Shown: one piece after another, positions 38,148 through 54,454 of the stretch
Position numbering within the stretch: position 1 is the stretch's first letter
Layout of the letters: each line of letters begins with the position of its first letter
NCBI GenBank assembly: GCA_037903475.1
Contig: JBAJFG010000035.1
Span: forward strand, 496,001 to 560,000
DNA length: 64,000 bases
Direction of reading: 5' to 3'
Source of the DNA: Ancylostoma caninum
Lineage: Eukaryota > Nematoda > Chromadorea > Rhabditida > Ancylostomatidae
Notes under the pieces: generated by a model
What the model was told of the DNA's origin: nothing
Databases searched by the model: none
What the model saw: the letters and a program-made list of their open reading frames with translations, nothing else
Translations under genes and position numbers: made by a program

Positions 38148-38510
38148 TCATGTCAGCACGCTTTTAATCCTAGCATCCATCAAGGTAATTTTCCGTGGAA
38201 AACATAAATAGTTGCTAAATCCCGAACGAAAGCTGATGACGTAATTGCTATTATCCTCTTGTGTGGTCGGGAACATCCGTGGATCGATCGATGCGCTTGT
38301 TGACCTTATGATGACGGTGTCATTGACTACGTGCCAAGAATGAAAATTGGCAACCATCCAGCTAGCATTAATGCATAACCAGTTCCCACAAATAGGTAAT
38401 GTGCCATGTATCACGTTGCTATACCGTCTTCTAGTGCACTGCTGTTGTTTTTCAATAAGAACGTCGTAGTAGCAATCTGTTACTGTTTTTTGTTCTAAGA
38501 CTTCATTCAC
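38148..38510 (-). other. Unrecognised 120-codon ORF next to the H3.3 promoter
   Basis: A - strand frame of 120 codons from ATG to stop, with mixed composition, four cysteines and two tryptophan-containing segments (for example NWLCINASWMVANFHSW). It lies about 200 bases upstream of the H3.3 CCAAT boxes and points the other way, so it could share a bidirectional promoter. No domain is recognised. The opposite strand is also open over part of it, so it may be chance or a repeat fragment. Confidence 0.25.
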
Positions 38511-38718
38511 TGCTGTTATTACCAGTTAGAATATAACTGTTTGTAATAGCTGAGGACAGAGCACGTGGGCACGTACTCGACGAACAGGCCCCCTCCGCGT
38601 TCGCCGCCCCGAACTGGCAGCGAGCCAGAGCGCGCCAACAAGCGGCGAGCGCTCACTCTGCGCGGATGAATTCTTAGCGCGTCGCAATCGTGGAGGGCGT
38701 GTCTGGCGCGCTGCCCAA

Positions 38719-38812
38719 CCAATCACGTTGCAGCTTTACGAGGCCGGCACATCCGAGAACCAATCAGCAAACGCGCTAATTCGTGTGCCTCGTATATTGC
38801 AATATATTATAT
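38719..38812 (+). promoter_or_regulatory. CCAAT boxes and TATA-like sequence upstream of H3.3
   Basis: Two CCAAT boxes in the same orientation lie at 38719-38723 and 38760-38764, each in the context AACCAATCA. A TATA-rich block follows at about 38793-38812. A GC-rich stretch of roughly 200 bases precedes them. The coding start is about 560 bases downstream, so a noncoding first exon and 5' intron, or a trans-spliced outron, must lie between. Paired CCAAT boxes are common in histone promoters. Confidence 0.55.
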
Positions 38813-39212
38813 GTGGATAAAAGTTGAGTTAAGTCACCAATGTTCTCACTTATGAGGGTGTTGCGACGTCGAGTGGCGGTCCCAACCCTTCCTAGCTGTT
38901 TTCTGCCGGATAACTCCTTTACTACACCATTTTAACATTGTTTGCTGATTCCCCGCTGTTCCCTTGCTGCTCGGGCCGTGCGGAGTCGGGTTATCGATCG
39001 ACACGGGCCCGCGTCCCCGGTCACTCTTCTCTGCCACGTCACGCTTACTTGTCGCTGTCTTGTATTCTCCAAATCTATCATTACAACACTTATTACTTAT
39101 TGGCAAACTATGGTGGGAGATCATAACTCCTCAAAGATAAGCATTAGTCATCGAGCTGAAATAGGTTCTTTTTCGTAAATCATGTTACATATTGATGACT
39201 TCTTAGTCATAA

Positions 39213-40031
<819 letters not shown>

Positions 40032-40259
40032 ATCGAGTTCGCTGTACTAGTAATCGTTGTCGTCACTGTGACTCCTCTAGCGTGCGTGTGTGTATGTATG
40101 TACGTATAATACTTTCAAACCCTAAGATTTCATGCGTTGTGTTTACTCAAGTTATTCTCTCATTGCATTAATCTCATTTTTTTCCTTTCTTTCTTAACTT
40201 CAGCAACATTTATTCGTCAAACGCTAATCTGTTGTCTGTAATTCTTAAATGTAATTCAC

Positions 40260-40265
40260 AATAAA
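40260..40265 (+). terminator. Polyadenylation signal of H3.3
   Basis: AATAAA lies 229 bases after the H3.3 stop codon, in an AT-rich 3' region. Confidence 0.75.
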
Positions 40266-41889
40266 CTGGACTACAGTTGTGTCGGGGAGAGTGATCTGTT
40301 AAAGTATACCCTGCCAGCATTTGATTTTTTTCATTGTATTTTTGTAGTGAAACAATAATCGAATAAAAGCGGAACCTAGCTCACTAGATATTTGCAGACA
40401 ACTGGCCTTAAGGATTTCCGGTAGTCATGGAACATAGTCGTTCGTATGATGATATTTTATGATGAAACAACTACCAGAAGTATGTTACAGGAAAACCAAA
40501 GAAGGTGTGAGGTTAGAAGGCCAAAAAGATCGTAGTATTTTGGTATTCATCCGATGACACTTACAAAGCCGACTTTTTTAAAAGTGAAATTGGCCCACAG
40601 AGTGGTAAACAACTGGTTGCTGTTGACCATAGCAACGTGAACACACTGGCAAATCCTGCGCAATCTGTGGAAATTGTGAATACGCCGCCCATAAATTGGG
40701 AACCGTGTACAACAGTTGGGACTGATTTTTATGAACAAGGCTGTCGTTACTCAACATAACCTAGTTTAAATAATCAAATGAATGAAGAATGATATGGATT
40801 TCTGGGTAATCTTGGTCCATTATTCTAACGAAATCCATTCTTTATCGCCAACGGAATTCTTGGCCAATCTAGTTTCAAAAATAGAGTAACCAGTGAGGCT
40901 TCTTTTGTATTGTTCATGAAAGATCCTCCCAAAAGATGGAACTCTCAAGCTCCATGCCATTCTGAATTGAACTCAACATCTGCTAGAACCTAAGCGATAT
41001 GAGGGACACCAACAAAGGCAGCCCTTTTGGCAAATCACTATATTTTCTCACAAGCCACCATAATAAACGAGAAGATGAAGAACCGATCAGCTGAAATTAT
41101 TTTGCACAGAGGCTGTTAAAACTCATAGTTTTGAAAAAAAATCTTCATTTTCCATAGACACACACTTTGAACATTTTTCTGATTTTCTGATGTAGTCAAC
41201 AACGCAGACACCCATATAGTATGGAGATCAAGCTGTTAGATTAGAGATCCACAATATAATAAGTACCTAGTAAAAGGACATAGAAATGGTATAAGTTCAA
41301 GTTTAAAAGAAATAAGCATGAAATGGTGCCTTTTGAGCAAACACTATATGATTACAAAACAAGTAACAAGAAAGAAACAACAAACTTATACAATGTATCA
41401 AATTATAAAATCGTAAAACTGACAAGATCACCAAAGATTAGACCGGAATGCAGACTGGGCACAAGTGTGCTGACTAGTTAGTAGTACGAATTGAAGTATT
41501 AATTGTCGTGGAATGCTTATCTGTGGTCTCATCATCATCTGATTCAGCCTGTCGGAATGTATATGGTACATTATCTAGTACACTTTCGACCACGTACTTG
41601 TACTTACGACGCCGTTTCGGTAACTGTTTTGGCGAAGTTAACTCATCGCTGAAATACTATCAAGTTAAAATATTAGGTGTTAACATAAGTCCTTGCGCTT
41701 CTTTTCGGATGCACTTTTCTCCACACACTTGTTATCTTTTAGGTACAAGTCATATACGATTCAAAAGCGCTAATCTTCCTCTACAAGAGCAATGTAAAAG
41801 TTTCTTTTTTCTAGAACGATAGATTGCTTGGGTTTTAGGCCTGCGAAGTGGAGCGATGAGTCAATGAAAATTAGCGCAACCGACAGCTA

Positions 41890-42530
41890 CCTGCCATTCA
41901 GTTAAAGCTCGAAAGGAAACCAAAACTGAGCAAGCGACTTCTACTAGGTATGAAAGAGATGTTTTGTTCGAAATGACTGGCCATCAGCGGTTTTCAACCT
42001 CAAAGAAGAAATATTCAGTCTCAATGACACCAACCACTTCGACCGAACAAATTTCTTCCGCGAACACCTGGGAATTGCTCCAGAGGAATTGTGTGGTCTC
42101 TATGAACGTCATACTTCTCGAAGCTACCAGATTACTGAGAAAATCCTGCTGAAATGATCCGACCGTAAGGGTCTACTAATCTTGCCGTGATAATGTCGGA
42201 CCCTACCCTTGGCGACACCGTCAAACTACCCCTAAAAGAGTTCGATTGTTGATGTCCTTCAGAGTGTATATTCTACAAAGTTTACATGTTCAAACCGTAT
42301 CGGGTACTTTGTGGACCCCACCGAATACAAGGATGAAATGGTGTTTTAACTCAATTTAGCGTGCTTCTTCTTAGGTCTAAGAATTAAGTAGTTCAATACT
42401 TCTGCGAAAACGCATGTTGACTAGGTTGTAGAAGGAAAATGCTTTCAGAGGATATAAAGCGAAAAATGACAATATGTGAGGAAAAATCGCAATTGAAAAA
42501 AAGCGCAAGGACTTATGTTAACGCCTAATA
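41890..42530. repeat. Dispersed repeat family 2, copy B
   Basis: This is the partner of 34936-35588, in the same orientation and about 7 kb away. One + frame stays open for about 60 codons (through DTNHFDRTNFFREHLGIAPEE and beyond, to TGA at about 42157). The equivalent frame of the other copy has a stop. It is probably a remnant of a coding mobile element or gene duplicate; the family is not recognised. Confidence 0.75.
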
Positions 42531-42734
42531 CAACACTTCCGAGGAATTCAATAAGACGCATTGACTAGTAGCATATTCGAAGTGAAATCCTATGGGATTT
42601 AACCTCCTCACCCAAAAAAAGCCCATAGTAGGCAATTCAGAGGATTTCATGAACGTTTTTCATAGTGCGTTCATTATCAACCCCCGAGATTTCGAGAAGA
42701 TAAAATGTTTGCTCCAAAACCTCTAATTCCTACT

Positions 42735-42877
42735 TATAGTCCGTTCCAAAAACGACAATAGTTGAGCATTCGTGCCAGTGACATGCATTTCTCGTCTGCC
42801 TCTTCGAATAAGGCACTATTTCTCGCGTTCTCTCATTCTCTAATTTCTGCGCAACTGCGTTTCCCCATGAAACACTA
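42735..42877 (+). repeat. Dispersed repeat family 1, copy B
   Basis: The partner of 11829-11973, same orientation, about 31 kb away. It starts about 200 bases beyond the end of repeat family 2 copy B, so the two could belong to one composite element. Copy A, however, has no family 2 sequence beside it. Confidence 0.7.
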
Positions 42878-43081
42878 TAACATCACTCCACAGCCCCTTT
42901 TCATCGATCTTTACGTGAACGCTAGAAAAATTGAGTTTCGCCTTTGATATCAAAACCAGAAAATAGTACACGTTCTAGGTGCAAAAAAAATCGTAATGTA
43001 GGTAATTTTGAAAATTTTGGAACCGAAAACTCGGACTACACCATGCTCAGAAGAACAAGAAGAATATATTTTAAAAAAAAC

Positions 43082-46000
43082 TCACCCAGAATCAATGGTG
43101 ACTACTTCCACAGGCTTCGGATTCTCGACTGCGATCATTCTGTATGGAATAAAGTTGGGAAGAGGTAAACCATTGTTACAAGGCTTGGCCACATCTTGCT
43201 TGATAGGATCAATCGTTGGTGGAGTGGTGGTTTTTCTCGTTGGCTTTGGAGCTGTCTCACCAGAACCTTCACTGCTAGCAGTAATCTTCTGAGTCCCGTT
43301 AGCCTGCCTGGCCGGGGAGGCTGCGATTTCTTCGTAATTCAAAGGGGTGTTTGGATGAGTGCGGTCCCTGAACTCCTTTGAAACTTCAGACACATACTGG
43401 ACGGGCTGAGCAGAGTTCCCAGCTCTGGCATAATCCAGAACTTGGCTTGCATTTATATTCTCGCTGCAACTCGGTGGGACTGGTGATGTTGTTAAATTGC
43501 TATAATTGGAGGAGTTATCATACATGATCGCGTTCCCATCCTGAAGCACTCCGTAATTCATAGAATGCTCAGATCTGTGCTGATTTCGGTCAGCTCCGTC
43601 AACGGAATAGTTCATTGGTTGAATCGCATCCAAAGGAACATCATATGCAGTATCAGTCAAGTGCTCGGCGTTAGGATTGTATGCGAGTCCAGCATCGTAG
43701 ACCTCTGACGACATGTTGGGATAATTCGCCGGACTAGGCTTCCCCGTGTCGTCATAGACCATGGTTTGCTTCGGATTCAACATGGGGTCATAGCCCACGA
43801 CAGATGAGTCATCAGAGCTTGCCACAGAATAACTCGTCACTGAGCTTTCCTCCTGGTCCTCTCCACTGTGGCCAACTTCTGGATGTCCATTGAACTGCGT
43901 CGATGCGGCATCAGAAGAAGCGTGACCATCTGCTGATTTTCCGGCATCTGGTTGGTTGTGCAGTGCTGTTTGATGTCCTTCTTCATTCAGCTTGCGGAGA
44001 GTATTAAATGCCACCACATCGGACATTCTTCTCGTGACATCTGCCTGAAAAAGACAGATAGATATAACATCGGTGATTCATGCATCTGCATCAGTGATTT
44101 CGAAATCACTTACAGCGCTTGCTGGTGTTACTACATTTGCATTCCGCAGCGGTCTTTTTGATGTATCACCCTGAAAAACAACAAAACATTGAGAAGAAAA
44201 TTCAGGAATCACCCGTCAAATGCCAGGAAGCCACCGAATGTTGGCTTCTATATTTTCGACCTATGTGGCAAAAGTTAGAGTAAATCACACCGGAAAATCA
44301 GAACCAATAGTAACTAAATCTACCGACTCATCCGCGAATTTAGTTGTATGGATCTCGCTAAGGGCATTCCACACAGAGAATAAAAAGCAAAAATCTCAAA
44401 AGAAATCGCAAGAATTGAAAAAAGTACTGTCAAGAAAGAATAAGCTTGAAATAATATGAGGAACAACCGAACCGTAAGAATGCTGAAACAAAACCCAACG
44501 AAAAACTTACCATTCGTCTTGCTGTTTCGCTATATACACTATCGATGATACTGCAAATTTTTTGCTTTGCTCGTTCCTCCTCTTCAGGCGTCAGCTTGCC
44601 ATCCGTCTTGCTTCGAGAAGGCTAAAAATGCAACAAAAATACAAAATTAATACATTAGCAAGCCAAAAAAGTAGGGAAACGTCAGAGAGTACGCACTCTT
44701 TTTGACTTCTTACGTGGAGGCTCAGCTGTTAAATGTTGCTGTTTGTGAAGGGATTCCAGAAACGATGGCAGAGGATCCTAGAAAGAAGTAGATGAATTTC
44801 AAGTGGCAGAAGTCAAAATAGATCATGCAGTAAAAGAAATGTGATGGTCTAAAATGTATTTCGATGAAACATACACTCAATAGTATCATTAACCTACTGC
44901 TGAAACAGCACTAAAAACTCCCAGCGATTCAAAAAAAAATTGCAGGGAATAGCTCTGAATGATTTCGTGGAATACTCAGCGGACAATTCATTCTTCACTG
45001 CAACCCTTGTTAATCTGAATCTATGAGAAGAACCAATGAAAAAATGAGAAAACCACACTGTAAAACTATGGAGAATCTCCGTGTTAGATTTAAGGCTCCG
45101 AAACTGACAAAATTACTACGCAGTAGCCCGCTGGCCATGAAAAACGAAGTACCTCGTCGACGATTTCCAGAGGTGGAATGTCAAACGTCCCAGTGTTCTG
45201 GTGGAGCATATTCAGCGCGACTCGCTTCATTACCTCCAGCCGACGACATTGCTTCTTCACTTGGTAGATCCGCTCACGGAGGCGGACCGACTGCTGAAAC
45301 ACTTCGTATGAGAAGATACAGCATAGTTTGGAACTATTGATGAGAAGCGTGTTCATGCTCACAATGAGTATCAAACAAAGCTAAATGTTACCATGACTTC
45401 GCATATTCAATCATTTAATCGCATTGTATATATAAATTACGCGTAATGCATAAATAAGACTTCAACAAATCTTTCCATCTGTTACCAATTGTGGATCACC
45501 ATACCCTTCACCCTCAAACCATCCTTTGCTTGCATGAAACTCCACTACATTTGGACAAATTTGATTGCGAACAAGGAGAAATTGGTGCTGAACAGCTGGA
45601 AGAGATGTTAAAATAAAGCAATCCCGTTTTCCCTTACAATGAAGCATACACCGTCATGCAGCAGATCAACATTTTCTTGCTTATTTGAAGCAAATCCACC
45701 TAAATAACTCGATTACAAGATAAATGAACAATGAAATAAAGACATATGAAACGCGCTGATAACTGTGCAGCACGAGCGCAACCCGAACGGCATAATGGTT
45801 CGAGTAGAAACCCTAGCAGCAACGGTTGCCAGGTGCTGCCATCCTCCCCTCGATTGCTGCTCGAGCTGTCGGCCCTTGAGCAGCAACTGCTGAAGGACGG
45901 CAGCAATCAAGGGGAGGATGGCAGTAGCTGGGAACCGTTGCCGCCGGAGTTTCTATTCGAATCATTACGTCGCTTGGGATGCATTCGTGCTGCTTAGTTA

Positions 46001-46974
46001 TCAGAGTAAGGAGAACATTCGAAAGTATGGTTCCAGCTCCATTTCGGGAAAACTGACCAATTGTGAGGTGTTTCAGACCCTGATCTTACAAAAATTAAAC
46101 ATATGTACACAAACTGAGCTTCTTGTATCACGCTCAATAAGGTTCCTAAGGACAGCGCTACACCTGATTCATAATCTAAAAAGGAATACAGGTAATACTT
46201 AGAATTTACTCGTTTTCCTCTTGAGAATAATAAGACCAAGTTATCTTTGGTGTAGAAACTTCTCGGTAGGGCGTGTTTATTACGAAAGGAAACCTAATTT
46301 CACTAAACTCTGTAGCTACCTTCGCCCCTTCGAAATTCTGAAAGTGATAAACCACTCCTAATTTTTTAAATTCGCTATCGGATGTAGTGTTAACATGTGA
46401 CGCATCCAGGAATTAACCATTAGTCAAATCCAAGAACACTACGCTGTTGCACACGTGGTGGCTCCTTATTACACTGGTTTTTGCAAAGTCAGCTGACCAA
46501 CTAATGTGAGAACAAACAGAGTGCTTGAAATTCAGACGCCGTTCTTTTGATAAGAACAGGGCCTGATCTTTGACGGAGGAGAAGGCCATCCCTAGGGACA
46601 TCAGTTAGTGTTTGTATTCGGATTTTAGAGCCCTTTTGACATTGTGTGACATGGACCACACTGTCCGAGGTCCCAGACTACTACTGCGACAGCACCAACG
46701 TTTTTGTTCAAGTAGGAACGTATTCCTAAGCTTCTTAGTGAAGAAGGCAGAGGACTTGTTTCTATGGTTCAGAAGGTTCCACCAACAAGCCAATACGCCT
46801 TCTCCAAAGTATAAAATAAACGAAATAATGTGAAGGGTGAAAACGTACCAAAGCAACAGTATCGTAGCACTCCTGAAGAGCGATCGTTTTCAAACGATAT
46901 CGTTCTTCTTCTTCCGCCTTCGCATCCGGAGGCTCACCGGCACCACCTGATTCCGTGCCGTCTATGGCACTCAT
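43082..46974 (-). CDS. Coiled-coil nuclear protein with tyrosine-rich disordered tail, family not recognised
   Basis: Exons in transcript order are 46974-46849, 45293-45153, 44777-44697, 44621-44511, 44170-44114 and 44044-43082, all joining in phase 0, for 492 residues. The start directly follows TTTTAG, a trans-splice-like site. Residues 1-42 are acidic. Residues 43-89 form a basic coiled coil (RLRERIYQVKKQCRRLEVMKR). PPRKKSKR at 109-116 looks like a nuclear localisation signal, followed by an acidic helix. From 173 the protein is disordered, with many YD and NY pairs at about 244-410 and a T/P-rich end. The coiled coil followed by a basic patch loosely recalls TFPT/INO80F subunits of the INO80 complex; that is only a suggestion. 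The stop is read through a GG|GTGAG donor-like site, so a further exon is possible, but none is visible. Confidence 0.75.
45756..46004. mobile_element. 249-bp fold-back element in intron 1 of the - strand gene
   Basis: Left arm 45756-45861 and right arm 45899-46004 are inverted copies, both beginning with CTGATAACT at their outer ends. The inner 24 bases, around GCCATCCTCCCC and GATTGCTGC, differ by one base. Each arm read outward encodes a similar peptide pattern (GEDGS.W.PL, then GC.RAA). The element lies within intron 1 (45294-46848), so the pre-mRNA would carry a long hairpin. It resembles a fold-back MITE or an inverted duplication of a coding fragment. Confidence 0.85.
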
Positions 46975-49900
46975 CTAAAATAGCTGAAAAGTAGCAACAT
47001 TTACACGCAAACGAAATTTCTACCACAGATACTTGTTTAAACAATGAGAAAAAGGCTAGCCTCGTCCAGAATAACTCTATACTGCTTCAGTTACTGCATC
47101 ATGCACAAGCCAAGCCGAACCCTTAGACATTCATAACTTCTAGATCTTCTCACTGACCTCTAGATGATGCAGTGTCTGTGGTTTAGAAGCGCCATATGTA
47201 TGTCGACAACGGTGCCAGGACAGTCGAGTCTCCCCCTACCTCCGAAAAAGGGACTGTGGCGGCGGTCACGAGTTGCCGTGGAAGCGTCGCGGTCGGAGTC
47301 CGCGACGCGTCCGATATCACAGCTGGGTCCCACGTAGCCATTTCAAGTGCGATGTTCACCGTTCACTTCACTAGACGGTTGTCTGGGATCGCGCAGATTT
47401 CGCTTTCCAGCTTCATGTGCTTCCTGCATCCCTCTTAATCCATGTAGTTCGTCTAGCATTGTCGTTATTGTCATCTGAGTGAATGTCGGCGCAACTGTCA
47501 CTAACATTAATCGAGCGGATCAATAATAATCGTTAAGGAGACGTTTCATTTCAAGATCATTTCACTCAGAGCCTCTCCTTTTCGGTAGGGGGAATCCAGA
47601 TACTTATTTTCTGCTAAAAATATTTCTTGAAAACTTTAATTGTTAAGGAATCGCTCCTCCTAGCCCTCTGTTTTTTGATTTCTTGTGGTCAGAGTTGCTC
47701 CTCATCCATCATCACACGATGAACCTGCCTTGAAAGGTAACTCGAAACTATTACAGTCATTGTCATGGTTGAATACATTGACGCTCCATCATCACTTGAA
47801 AACATTTCTGGAATGTAAACGATGCGTGCCCAGTAGATTGTGATCATCATCCTGCTATGCAAAGACTTTTGTTGGCTTTATCTACCATCTTTTCTGGTGA
47901 AGCCTAATCATTTCATTGCGAGCAGAATGTAAAACTGTGATTTATTGTCATTCTCTGTATCTGTAACCATCTTCACCATTTACGTCGCGTATTTACCCTC
48001 ACTTGTAATGTCCACAACTCTTCAAATCATTGATTTAATGTGTGGTGTAATGAGAATCCCTTTTCTAAAGTTCAAACCAGGTTATCTACTGCTTTGAATG
48101 ACAAATTTTCTTTTACAGCTGTAGGCTAATTTGATCCGTGTCAGTTTCGTTGCGTGAAAAGTTAGCGCGAGACAGCAGTAAATCTGAAATTAACTGCACT
48201 TTTATGCCAACTCAAGAAGGAATGTGAATAGGTAGGGTATTCTTGGCCTCTCGGGCTACGAAAAAACGGCTTCTTTGAACATTACCCGAGTAAAGTTGGT
48301 GTACCGGTCTTGATTAGCACCAATCAGTGACTTGTACATAACATGAAGATTTCTGTAAGTCACTTAGACACTACACATGATTTGTTAGTCGTTTACCGTT
48401 TTGCGTGAAATCATGTCCACGCTTAGCAAGTACACGTCGATTATTGATAAATTAAACTGATTTACATCACGCTTACGACGATCTCAATTTCTTTTCGTAA
48501 AAATTCATCCGTTCACTTACCTTTATGCTGCGGACACCCGTAACTTTTGAGATAACGCTGCCTTATTACTGCCCATTTATCTCCCATCCTTATCCCTCGT
48601 CTGCTATCATTAGGGAAGAATCGAATTGCTGTGGCGACTGGAGGTGTCATCTTACTCAGCCTCTACCAGTAGTGGGGCGGTGAATCAAGCTATGACTCAT
48701 CGAGGCCCCCGCGATGTGGGTTGTTTCAGAACGGTGACGGCTCGATGTCCCATCGCATTTCATTCCCCTCACTTAGCTCATAGTACGACTGGTCTGACCC
48801 GGTTTCAGGCGGTCAGCGAAACGTTTTTTTCCTCTCTAAGGGACGCGCGACGTTGCGGTAGTGTCCACTCATCCGTCGTGATTTATGGAGCCAACAAACT
48901 TGTTCCTCCTCAAGTCAAGTGGTTCTGACTGTTTACATGTCGGCTTATAACGCTTAGCGGGCTAGGTGTCCGTTACCGACGGATGAGAGTAGAGGGGTGT
49001 GTTTATTTGTTCTGCGGTCATTCGGCACTACATGCTGCACCTGCATTCAAAATCCATTGAGCGTTCAATCCTACAGAAACTTAATGACAGTCCGGGGCGA
49101 CATCTGCTCCGACCTTACTCAGTGCCATGTACATCAAAGTTTTTGCATTTTCGGATGCGTATCTGCTCCCATACTACACTAATCCTCTAATCTGCGAAGC
49201 AAACCCAATCAAATGGCAATTTGAGCGGAAGTAAGTCAATTGAGTGACTTTGACTCCCTGTTGAAAAGGGCCTGACTAATACTTGACAAATATGCATAAA
49301 TTTCGCAAGTTGTACTTCAATTTTCTTATGAACAGATTTGTACGTAATTTACTTTGCTAGCTATTTCACTTTCGTTGTATCTTTACTGTTTAGCCGTCCA
49401 GGATACGGTCGGAGCAAATGTCCCCCCGAACTGTCATTAAGTTTCATATAGGCACGTCGCTATAGCTAATTTCTCATTTCTGTCAGTTCATTGACATCGA
49501 GTTTAATTTATTTGCGAGGTCTCGATTGCTTATTTAGTATTGATGAGGGCGGATTTCGAGGCTGTTCAGTGCATGTCAATAACATCTTACTCGGCACTTT
49601 ACGATAACATCTTCATTTGCTGCTTGCCTATTGCTATCTCCAAAACGAATCTGAATAACGAGAATAGTCGATATTACAGTGTAACCACCATGGATGACTG
49701 ATCGGTTTACCCATATGTTGCTGTCTGACCAGATTTTGCTCGGAAACTATTCTCATTTCGTGCTGTTGTTTAGATTATTATCTCTGCTGCTTGTCTTTAT
49801 TTTGTTTTGTCTTCTTATCGAAAGTGAAATATTAGATGAATGCTAGTATGCACAGTTTGTTGCATACAACAAGCAATTTCTCTGCGACAGTCATTTGTAC

Positions 49901-50375
49901 AGCGAACAGCTCGATCTTGCTACTGTTCTGACCTTCTCTCGATACCAGTCTATCGTCTTCCCTTGATGCTAGTTCAAACGGAAGCAGAAGCCCCCTCCCT
50001 CTTGAAAATAATAACTATGGACAGATTTTGCCTCATTTGGATGAATGTTTTCAAATCAGAGGTTGCCCAGTCGTAAACTACAAATGAGCACACCGAGGGA
50101 TCATCGCAGGTGTGACTGTTGAAGGGTAGATAAAACATGGAGTGGCAGAAATAGAGTGATAACATTTATAACTATATCTTTTTAAATCCATTTGCTGGTT
50201 TCTCCGACTTCTTTCCCGGAGACAGCTTCTGTTCCATTATCAGCCTCCGATAGAGTTCAAAACATTTTGTGACTCCATTATTGTGTAGCACGATTTCTCA
50301 CTCTTCGGCGAATGAGATCCATTTTCTTGCATTGGACTGGTCTGCACATATCAGTTTATACATTGTTTAGGCCTC
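46975..50375. other. Divergent intergenic region before sem-5
   Basis: These 3.4 kb separate two divergently transcribed genes. A GC-rich patch at 47200-47420 lies near the start of the - strand gene, and another at 48630-48970 lies toward sem-5. They are plausible promoter regions. No further gene is supported. Confidence 0.55.

Positions 50376-54454
<4,079 letters not shown>

Larger units (their letters stand above)
26395..38700. other. 12 kb gene-poor region, A-rich on the + strand
   Basis: I find no gene I can name. From about 26.4 to 36.7 kb the + strand is A-rich, the mirror of the T-rich + strand in sdpn-1 introns. This suggests - strand transcription, perhaps long 5' introns of the HAD gene or an unrecognised - strand gene. 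Candidate - strand coding blocks are at 32251-32385 and about 32942-33250. Also present are a GC-rich patch at 29990-30370, an element bounded by G and C runs (about 27690-28300), one copy of repeat family 2, and a hairpin at 37197-37303. Confidence 0.5.
40270..43081. other. Intergenic region between H3.3 and the - strand gene
   Basis: About 2.8 kb, mostly A-rich on the + strand, holding one copy each of repeat families 1 and 2. No supported gene. Part of it nearest 43082 is probably 3' untranslated sequence of the - strand gene. Confidence 0.6.
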
